This document shows, one piece after another, positions 1 to 5,195 of a stretch of DNA of 5,195 bases; position 1 is the stretch's first letter, and every line of letters starts with the position of its first letter. Position numbers and translations under genes: made by a program. The notes under the pieces were generated by a model. That model was given only the letters and a program-made list of their open reading frames with translations, was not told the origin of the DNA and did not search any database. Source of the stretch: JAJPJX01 sp964568355 (GTDB taxonomy: Bacteria; Acidobacteriota; Terriglobia; Bryobacterales; Bryobacteraceae); assembly GCA_964568355.1 (NCBI GenBank), contig CAZMRK010000481.1, positions 1-5,195 on the forward strand, read 5' to 3'.

Positions 1-1
1 G

Positions 2-1051
2 ACGCTCGACATCCGCCTGATGCCCTACGATCAGAGCCACCCCTTGCCCGAGTGGTACCGCAACTCCGGTGCCCGCCGCGCCAATCAGCCCGGCGACCCC
101 GACGGCAGCATCTGGTCGCCCGACGCCGATGATGCCCTCTACCTCAAGACCTGGAGCGCCTTCATCCTGGCCGCCGGGGCGCGCTATGACGGCCACCCCG
201 CGCTCAATAGCGTGGACATCTCCACGGTCGGCTACTGGGGCGAAGGCTGGGGTCCCTACCTGCCCTCCTGGGCCACCCAGAAAGCCCTCATCGATGTCTA
301 TTTCGAAGCCTTCCCCCATACCACGCTGCTCATGAACTTCGACGAACCGCGCGCCCTGTCCTATGGCACCGGGCGCGGCGCCGGCTGGCGTCTCGACTGC
401 TGGGGCGACCTCGGCGGACGCGGCAAAACCTTCATGCACATGTTCGATCTCTATCCCCAGCAGGTCGTCCGCACCGGCATTCAGGACGTCTGGCAGCGCG
501 GCCCCGTCTCGCTTGAAACCTGCGGCACGCCCGGTTCCTGGGCGCAATCGGGTTACACCAGCCAGCAGTTGCAGTACATCTTCGACCAGGCTCTCCGCTG
601 GCACGCCACCTCCATCAACATCAAATCCACCGCGATTCCCCCCGCCTGGAAGCCGGCCTTCGAGGAATTTCAAAAGAAGATCGGCTATCGCCTCATCCTG
701 CGCCGCCTGGAGTATCTGCGTACCGTGCACCCCGGCTCCATGATGGACGTGCACCTGTGGTGGTTCAACGCTGGGGCCGCGCCGCCCTATCAGGCCTTCG
801 TACCCGCGCTCGAACTGCGCTCCGGCAGCCACGCCGGGCGCATGCGGATCCCCGCCGACGTGCGCAAATGGCTCCCCGGCGATGCCGTCTACGATGGCAA
901 CCTCTACGTGCCCGACGCTCTCCCGCCGGGAGACTACCGCGTGCGCGTCGCCCTGCTCGACCCGGAAGGTGCCCGCCCGGCCGTCCAACTGGCCATCGAG
1001 GGCCGTCAGCCCGACGGCTGGTACGACCTCGGCGCCATCCGCGTCGAGTAG
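2..1051 (+). CDS. DUF4832-like TIM-barrel protein (putative glycosidase-like), 3' part only
   Basis: The reading frame is open to the left edge, so the 5' end is missing. The ATG at 20 is probably internal, because the codons before it read TLDIRL and continue straight into MPYDQ, which looks like a barrel strand. About 349 residues are visible. Features that match DUF4832 proteins are a conserved-looking GARYDGHP stretch, then VDISTVGYWGEGWG (Glu codon at 242-244), FPHTTLLMNFDEP, PVSLETCG (Glu codon at 515-517), and a late GYRLILRRLEY. The last roughly 100 residues look beta-rich (LWWFNAGAAPPY, then LPPGDYRVRVALLDP, ending GWYDLGAIRVE), as expected for a C-terminal beta domain. The two glutamates sit where a retaining clan-A-type glycosidase would carry acid/base and nucleophile. 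That is an inference, since the family has no established substrate known to me. The protein is probably exported, but its N-terminus is not visible. The gene converges on the cytochrome-fused dehydrogenase gene with a 7-bp gap. Family assignment is fairly sure; enzymatic function is not. Confidence 0.78.
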   Translation, partial: TLDIRLMPYDQSHPLPEWYRNSGARRANQPGDPDGSIWSPDADDALYLKTWSAFILAAGARYDGHPALNSVDISTVGYWGEGWGPYLPSWATQKALIDVYFEAFPHTTLLMNFDEPRALSYGTGRGAGWRLDCWGDLGGRGKTFMHMFDLYPQQVVRTGIQDVWQRGPVSLETCGTPGSWAQSGYTSQQLQYIFDQALRWHATSINIKSTAIPPAWKPAFEEFQKKIGYRLILRRLEYLRTVHPGSMMDVHLWWFNAGAAPPYQAFVPALELRSGSHAGRMRIPADVRKWLPGDAVYDGNLYVPDALPPGDYRVRVALLDPEGARPAVQLAIEGRQPDGWYDLGAIRVE

Positions 1052-1063
1052 CTGCCGGCTACT
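1047..1063. terminator. Small hairpin spanning both convergent stop codons (weak terminator candidate)
   Basis: AGTAGC (1047-1052) and GCTACT (1058-1063) are perfect reverse complements around a 5-nt loop. The plus-strand TAG (1049-1051) and the minus-strand TAG (1061-1059) both lie in the stem, symmetrically. No T-tract follows on either strand and the stem is only 6 bp, so it does not meet the usual criteria for an intrinsic terminator. It may be a chance result of two TAG stops facing each other. No other terminator is visible between these genes. Confidence 0.25.
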
Positions 1064-3248
1064 GTGCCGCTGCCCTGTGTTGCGGGAGCTGCCGGATCCA
1101 CTCCTCGATCAGCTTGACCCCCGCTGCGTCGACCCGGTTCGTGCTGGTCGGCGGCATCTGGTACTGGCCGCGGCGCGAGATGCGTTGATACAACACGGAG
1201 CGCGCCGGGTCGCCCGGAGCCACCAGCCGCGCGTGCCGAATTCCCAGGTCTTCGTGAATCGGCTGCTCATCCACGATGCGAGCTTTCGCCAGCGGCGTCT
1301 GGTATCCCAGTTCCATCAGTGAATTCCCGCCGCCATCGGAAACATGGCAGATGGCGCAGTTGACCTGCAGATAGGTGCGCGCCCGCTGCAGGAGAGGCAC
1401 CGCGGCATTGAACGGATCGGGATAGGCCGGATACGCCTCCGGAGCCTTGGCCAGCGGCTTCTTGAAAATTCCGATGTGCGCGAATGTGCGAAGCTGATTG
1501 TCCGTCACCCCCCCGTAGTTCTGGTCGCGATTCATCTGCGCCGTCGTCAGGCCCAGCGCGAAACCCGCCGCCCGCGAATGGCAGAACATGCACTCGTTGC
1601 GGCTGGGGTAGTGCCACACCTGCGTGCGCGTACCTCCCGGACTCTTGGGATCGCGGATCCGGTAGCTGCGGTCCAGGCCCTTCGAGCCCACCAGCGTGGC
1701 GTCGGCCTGGTCGTCGTCCCAGGCGTAGGTGTAGCCCACCCAGTGGTCGTCCTGCTTCACCACGATGCGCGTCTCGATATATTTACGCGAGGCCGGGTTG
1801 CCTTCCTCCAGATCCAGCGAAAACGACTTCACCGTCACCGTCCCGTCGTCGAACTCCCACGGCTTGGAGGCGGAGAAGGCCACCTGCGTGTTGCCCGGCA
1901 TCGCCAGAAAGCGCTCCTTGTGCGCTCCATCGGACCAGAACGGAGCGTTCACCGAGTACGGAATCACGCCCGGAGCCACCTGGTGCCCGCGCACCGAAGT
2001 GAAAATTCCCGTCTCGCTCAGCTTGCGCGGAAACCGGGTCGTTGTGGTCACCGGCGGCCGCTTTTCCATTTGAAAGATTTGTCCGCGATCGTAGTCCACC
2101 GCGTAGAACGACCCGTCGCGCCCCAGGCCGAAGCTGGCGATCTTCACCGTCGTATCGGCAAGCTGCTCGTGCCAGGTGACCTTCTTGGCCGCGTGATCAT
2201 AGCGCAGCCCCCACACCTTGCCGTACTGGTAATCGCCGTAAAGGTACACATCGCGCAGTTCCGGGAACTTGGCGCCCTGGTATACGTAGCCGCCGGTGAT
2301 CGAGCGGCACTCGGTGTGGTGATGTTCCACCACCGGAGGCACGAACGGCGTCGGTCCCACCTTGGCGTTCGGGTGGAACGGATGATTGCCCTCCCGTACG
2401 CTCCAGCCGTGATTGCTGCCGCGGCTGACCAGTTCGATCATCTCCCAGATATCCTGCCCCACGTCGCCTACCCACGGCTGCCCCGTGTGCGGATCGAAGC
2501 TGAACCGCCAGGGATTGCGGAAACCGTAGGCCCAGATCTCCGGCCGCGCCCCCGGTACGCCCACAAAGGGATTGTCCTTCGGAATCGAATAGTTGCGTCC
2601 CGGGTCCGGATGGTCCACGTCGAGGCGCATCATCACCGAAAGCAGATCGTCCACTCCCTGCCCGGTGCCCTTCGGGTCCGATCCTCCCGTGCTGTCGCCC
2701 GTCACGATGTAGAGGTAGCCGTCCGGCCCGATGATGGCTTCCCCGCCGTTATGACCTCCGGCGGTCCACTCCACGATGATCGTCTCCGAATCGGGCCGCA
2801 CGTGCGGCGGATTGCTGCCCGGCTCCAGTTGGAAGCGCGAGACGCGGCTCAACTGCGGCCCCTTCACCTTCGGATCGAGATGGCTGAACACGAAGACGTA
2901 ACCGTTCTCCTTGTATTTCGGGTGGAAGGAGAAGGCCGAGATCCCGCGCTTCATGTCCAGGAACAGATCCTTCTTCCCGCTGGGATCGTTGGGCAGAAAG
3001 CTGTAGATCTTGCCGTTCGAATACTCCGCCACCATGAAGCGATCGGAAAGCGGATCCTGCGCCAGAAAAACCGGCTCTTTGAAGGTGACCTGCGGAAACG
3101 CCCGCACGAAGCGATAAGGCGAGGGCGGATCCGGTGAGCCAACCACGTGCGACGTCCACTTCACGCGCTGGGCGATGCCGAACGGCTTCTGCGCCTGCGC
3201 GCACAGCACCACCAGAAAAACACAGATCCACTTCCCCCACTCCCTCAT
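1059..3248 (-). CDS. Secreted PQQ-dependent sugar dehydrogenase fused to SO_2930-type diheme cytochrome c
   Basis: From the ATG at 3248 this encodes 729 aa. The start gives a clear signal peptide (MREWGKWICVFLVVLCAQA|QK), so the protein acts in the periplasm. Residues ~35-395 form a glucose/sorbosone dehydrogenase beta-propeller: GGHNGG at 164-169 with His166 as probable catalytic base, GPDGYLY (174-180), RNPWRF (244-249, likely PQQ-contacting Arg-Asn), GDVGQ (261-265), SNHGW (278-282), RSITGGYVYQG (315-325) and GDYQYGKVWG. Residues ~410-725 match the SO_2930/HNE_0200-type diheme family: LSETGIF, NAPFWSDGAHKER, ETRIVV, YTYAWDDDQADA, then haem sites CMFCH (553-557) and CAICH (631-635), with Met698 in QMPPT as likely axial ligand. 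Expected reaction: oxidation of an aldose or related alcohol at PQQ with transfer to the fused haems. The substrate cannot be told. All expected motifs are present and the frame is intact. The frame stays open to a GTG at 3305, but that start would bury the signal peptide and read through the upstream structure. A GTG at 3257 is a second alternative, adding three residues. Confidence 0.93.
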   Translation of the reverse strand: MREWGKWICVFLVVLCAQAQKPFGIAQRVKWTSHVVGSPDPPSPYRFVRAFPQVTFKEPVFLAQDPLSDRFMVAEYSNGKIYSFLPNDPSGKKDLFLDMKRGISAFSFHPKYKENGYVFVFSHLDPKVKGPQLSRVSRFQLEPGSNPPHVRPDSETIIVEWTAGGHNGGEAIIGPDGYLYIVTGDSTGGSDPKGTGQGVDDLLSVMMRLDVDHPDPGRNYSIPKDNPFVGVPGARPEIWAYGFRNPWRFSFDPHTGQPWVGDVGQDIWEMIELVSRGSNHGWSVREGNHPFHPNAKVGPTPFVPPVVEHHHTECRSITGGYVYQGAKFPELRDVYLYGDYQYGKVWGLRYDHAAKKVTWHEQLADTTVKIASFGLGRDGSFYAVDYDRGQIFQMEKRPPVTTTTRFPRKLSETGIFTSVRGHQVAPGVIPYSVNAPFWSDGAHKERFLAMPGNTQVAFSASKPWEFDDGTVTVKSFSLDLEEGNPASRKYIETRIVVKQDDHWVGYTYAWDDDQADATLVGSKGLDRSYRIRDPKSPGGTRTQVWHYPSRNECMFCHSRAAGFALGLTTAQMNRDQNYGGVTDNQLRTFAHIGIFKKPLAKAPEAYPAYPDPFNAAVPLLQRARTYLQVNCAICHVSDGGGNSLMELGYQTPLAKARIVDEQPIHEDLGIRHARLVAPGDPARSVLYQRISRRGQYQMPPTSTNRVDAAGVKLIEEWIRQLPQHRAAAQ

Positions 3249-3261
3249 CGTATACACTAAG

Positions 3262-3266
3262 CCCCT
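3262..3266 (-). promoter_or_regulatory. Candidate ribosome binding site (AGGGG)
   Basis: On the minus strand AGGGG lies immediately after the outer stem of the nested repeat. It is 13 nt from the ATG at 3248, which is long for a Shine-Dalgarno site, and only 4 nt from the in-frame GTG at 3257, which is short. The site therefore does not settle between those two starts. Both are compatible with the same signal peptide, and both argue against the far upstream GTG at 3305. Confidence 0.35.
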
Positions 3267-3277
3267 GAGCCTCGGAT

Positions 3278-3293
3278 GGAATTGCTGAATTCC
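3278..3293. repeat. Inner hairpin 1 (GGAATT-GCTG-AATTCC)
   Basis: A perfect 6-bp stem with a 4-nt loop, one base inside the 3267-3276 arm of the outer stem. It is AT-rich relative to its surroundings. On the minus-strand transcript it is the arm closest to the dehydrogenase start. Confidence 0.55.
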
Positions 3294-3318
3294 GCAGTCT
3301 ATCACACCCAGCCGTAGC

Positions 3319-3334
3319 GCCCGCTTCAGCGGGC
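3319..3334. repeat. Inner hairpin 2 (GCCCGC-TTCA-GCGGGC)
   Basis: A perfect, fully GC 6-bp stem closed by TTCA (TGAA on the minus strand). The form resembles dispersed GC-rich palindromes found between genes in high-GC bacterial genomes. It lies 41-56 nt downstream of the glycosidase-like gene's stop and could slow or end transcription there. No T-tract follows, so it is not a standard intrinsic terminator. Confidence 0.55.
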
Positions 3335-3374
3335 CGCTCCGAGGCTCTTCTCGACGCCCGGGACTCCACCTCTC

Positions 3375-5195
3375 CTACCTGCCTGCCACCACATCCACCT
3401 CCCGCGGGCCAAGCACGCGCTCCTGTCCCTGAAACCGGAACCGGGCCGTCCGATAAGACGCATTAAACAGCGTATAGACCGTCTCCTGTCTCCCCCGGAA
3501 CCGGTTCACATAAACCGCCGGATGGGGCGATTCCACCAGCGGCTCCGCCTCGCCGGCAAACGCCTCCGCATGCTGCTTCAATAATTCGTGCGCGCGGCGC
3601 AGAAACGCCAGCAGGCTCTCTCCGTACCACGTGTCCGAGTGCCCTTTCAGCCAGAGCCCGTTGCCGTGCCACAGCGACAGCCGGATATCCTCCGCCGGCA
3701 ACTGCCGCGGGTCGATGCCGATCGAAACCATATCCCACAGCCGGATATCCGGAAAGGCAAACCGCCACAAATTCAGCTTCAGCGGCGACAGCTTCCGGTC
3801 GGCGAACGGAAAGTTGTAGCAGAAGGCGGCATCGTAGTACGGCGCGGCCGCGTCCGGCGGGGTTTCCTCGATGTAAAGAATGGTCTGCCGCATCCCTGCC
3901 GCGTCCAGGGCCTGGCGCACGCTTTGCGCCATCCCGATCTCCCCCGGCAGCGTCTCGACCCCGGGCGGATGCCCATGCGTCGTGGCATAGCAGCGCTGGC
4001 GTCCAAATCCGTATTCGTCCAGGTACACGCCCGAAGCGCCCACCTCACGCGCGACCGCTGAGGTCCGCCCCGCCAGATACTTCCGCCACGCCGGAGCGTA
4101 CGGACAGGCGAATAACTCCACCGGGTCGCCGCCGGCCCACCACCGTCTCTGGCCTTTCTCATCGATGATCTGCCAGTCCGCCCCGGACCTCCGTCCCACC
4201 GCGGAATTCTTGTCGATGAGATAGCCTTCGAAATACAGCCCCGTGGGAACACCCGCCGCATTGCCGATCGCAACATTGCGCCGCAGATCGTCCGCGCCGC
4301 CCAGTTCAATCGGGTAGTCGCCCACGCGCCCCGCTTTGTTCGACAGCGCCCATCCGGAAATGTCGATGAAGTCGATGCCGCCGAACGCCGCGCCGTCGCG
4401 AATAAAATCCTCGTAGGTGTACCGGTTCCGGCGTTCATCGAACAGGCGGCCGGTGCCGCCCACCGGATAGTCGCGGCGCGCCCAGAACGCCGAACGCATC
4501 CACGTGGGGCGCGGCCCCGCCGGCTTGTACCATGTCCGGACCCACGCCCGGTAAAGGTTGAACCCTTCGCGCCAGTCGCCGCCGTGCGGCACCACCTGGG
4601 CTTCCGGCGGCCGAAAGCTCTCGCCGGGTGCCAGCCGTACCGTGTACTCCACCTCGACCGAGACCTGCGCCCCGCTTTTTTTCAGCAGGAATCGCTTCAT
4701 CCGTCCGCTGGTATCGTTTACCAGCACGCAGGCGCCGCGGCGCGCCGAGGGTGCGAACACATCTACAAACTGCAGCGGGAAGATGCCGCTGTACAGCCCT
4801 TCCAGCGCCTGCTCGGCATTGCTGATGATGTTCCCCTGCCGCGGAAACAGATAATACGCATCGGCAGCGCTTTCGCCGGGCTGTACCGTCACCGAAGGGA
4901 AATACAATTGAAAACTCTGCGGCTCCCGGCTCACGTTGGTCACCGAGAGCGACAGGCGACGTACTCCCGAGCCCGCAACCGGCCGCAGTTCCGCCCGCAC
5001 GGTACCGGCCTTGGCCGTGGTCCGATACCACGGAGAGCCTTCCAGTTTCGGCTCACCCGCAGCCGGCCCTCGCGCGGCCGCCGGCATCTTCAACTCGTCG
5101 GTGGCCTGTGGCGTGGCATCCGGCGACAGGCCGGCGCCGAACAGCGCCAGTTGCACATGCGGACCGCGGTCCAGCAGTTCCACCGACCGGACCCC
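3375..5195 (-). CDS. DUF6259-like glycosidase-like protein, 5' end missing
   Basis: The frame runs off the right edge. The GTG at 5183 is preceded by in-frame GVRS codons without a stop and is probably internal, so the true start is outside. About 606 residues are visible; numbering here starts at that GTG. Residues ~1-200 look like a beta-sandwich N-terminal region (RRLSLSVTNVS, FQLYFPSVTV, VEVEYTVRLAPGESF). Residues ~205-540 look like a TIM barrel: GFNLYRAWVRTWY, then FIDISGWAL, PTGLYFEGYLI, and GVYLDEYGF with Asp389 (codon 4019-4017) followed by CYATTHGHPPG. LYIEETPPD follows, with Glu439/Glu440. Residues ~550-602 form a short C-terminal beta segment (TVYTLFNASYRTARFRF). This order matches the DUF6259 family, which resembles alpha-galactosidase-type barrels. 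Asp389 and Glu440 are the best candidates for catalytic residues, by inference. The substrate is unknown. The gene lies upstream of, and in the same direction as, the PQQ dehydrogenase gene, with a 126-bp gap, so co-transcription is possible. A secretion signal would be in the missing part. Confidence 0.75.
   Translation of the reverse strand, partial: GVRSVELLDRGPHVQLALFGAGLSPDATPQATDELKMPAAARGPAAGEPKLEGSPWYRTTAKAGTVRAELRPVAGSGVRRLSLSVTNVSREPQSFQLYFPSVTVQPGESAADAYYLFPRQGNIISNAEQALEGLYSGIFPLQFVDVFAPSARRGACVLVNDTSGRMKRFLLKKSGAQVSVEVEYTVRLAPGESFRPPEAQVVPHGGDWREGFNLYRAWVRTWYKPAGPRPTWMRSAFWARRDYPVGGTGRLFDERRNRYTYEDFIRDGAAFGGIDFIDISGWALSNKAGRVGDYPIELGGADDLRRNVAIGNAAGVPTGLYFEGYLIDKNSAVGRRSGADWQIIDEKGQRRWWAGGDPVELFACPYAPAWRKYLAGRTSAVAREVGASGVYLDEYGFGRQRCYATTHGHPPGVETLPGEIGMAQSVRQALDAAGMRQTILYIEETPPDAAAPYYDAAFCYNFPFADRKLSPLKLNLWRFAFPDIRLWDMVSIGIDPRQLPAEDIRLSLWHGNGLWLKGHSDTWYGESLLAFLRRAHELLKQHAEAFAGEAEPLVESPHPAVYVNRFRGRQETVYTLFNASYRTARFRFQGQERVLGPREVDVVAGR

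Larger units (their letters stand above)
3267..3347. repeat. Nested inverted-repeat structure (10-bp outer stem enclosing two hairpins)
   Basis: GAGCCTCGGA (3267-3276) and TCCGAGGCTC (3338-3347) are perfect reverse complements separated by 61 nt. That interval contains two independent perfect hairpins (3278-3293 and 3319-3334). Folded, this gives a three-way junction covering 81 bp of the 126-bp gap between the glycosidase-like gene and the dehydrogenase gene, ending just before the candidate ribosome binding site. No flanking target duplication is seen. Possible readings are a REP/BIME-like extragenic palindromic element, a small non-autonomous element with 10-bp ends, or a structured mRNA leader. 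The sequence alone does not decide. Confidence 0.6.

Noticed and set aside
1050..1095. 9-bp direct repeat AGCTGCCGG at 1050-1058 and 1087-1095
   Set aside because: It is short and GC-rich, with the second copy inside the dehydrogenase coding sequence. No third copy or insertion structure accompanies it.
1344..3137. 597-codon open frame on the plus strand, opposite the dehydrogenase gene
   Set aside because: It is wholly antisense to a gene with unmistakable PQQ and haem motifs. Its product is rich in Arg, His, Leu and Val without recognisable domains, which is typical of an antisense shadow in GC-rich coding DNA.
3201..3248. Lipoprotein signal at the Cys of VVLCAQA in the dehydrogenase
   Set aside because: The residue before Cys is Leu, not the Gly/Ala/Ser expected of a lipobox, whereas AQA|Q is a good signal peptidase I site.
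3249..3305. N-terminal extension of the dehydrogenase to the GTG at 3305
   Set aside because: It would put 19 residues in front of a good signal peptide, would translate part of the nested repeat, and has no ribosome binding site in a good position. The ATG at 3248 (or the GTG at 3257) fits better.
3257..3357. Transposon with terminal inverted repeats and target-site duplication around the nested repeat
   Set aside because: The 10-bp ends are perfect, but the bases immediately outside (CCCCT on the left, TTCTC on the right) do not match, so no target duplication supports a classical transposition event.
3677..3750. 14-bp direct repeat ACAGCCGGATATCC at 3677-3690 and 3737-3750, exactly 60 bp apart
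   Set aside because: Both copies lie in frame within the DUF6259-like gene and encode the same short DIRL peptide. The surroundings differ, so this looks like coincidental coding similarity and not a recombination or mobile-element signal.

Overview
The window is GC-rich and densely coding. It looks like a carbohydrate-related accessory region of a soil-type Gram-negative heterotroph. The family mix is a DUF4832-type barrel protein, a PQQ sugar dehydrogenase fused to a SO_2930-type diheme cytochrome, and a DUF6259-type glycosidase-like protein. This mix, together with a signal peptide ending in AQA|Q, best fits Acidobacteriota of the Bryobacterales/Solibacter type. Planctomycetes or Verrucomicrobia remain possible. 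The lineage is an inference from gene content, with no marker gene to support it.

Layout: (1) From the left edge to 1051, plus strand, lies the 3' part of a DUF4832-like protein, a TIM-barrel glycosidase-like fold plus a C-terminal beta-rich segment. (2) It converges on a minus-strand gene ending at 1059. Only 7 bp separate the two stop codons, and a small perfect hairpin (1047-1063) contains both. (3) From 3248 down to 1059, minus strand, lies a complete secreted PQQ-dependent sugar dehydrogenase with a C-terminal diheme cytochrome c module, 729 aa from the chosen start. (4) From 3249 to 3374 is the only sizeable non-coding gap. It holds a nested inverted-repeat structure: a 10-bp outer stem enclosing two perfect 6-bp hairpins, directly upstream of the dehydrogenase start. 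(5) From the right edge (5195) down to 3375, minus strand, lies a large DUF6259-like glycosidase-like protein whose N-terminus lies outside the window.

How the genes may work together (inference): genes 3 and 2 run in the same direction and could be co-transcribed. The barrel protein could act on a glycan or glycoside. The periplasmic PQQ enzyme could oxidise a released aldose or related alcohol and pass electrons through its own haems to the respiratory chain. No mobile element, CRISPR array, tRNA, rRNA or defence-like module is visible. I see no clear evidence of a wholly new system. The nested repeat structure and the domain fusion are the items most worth checking.
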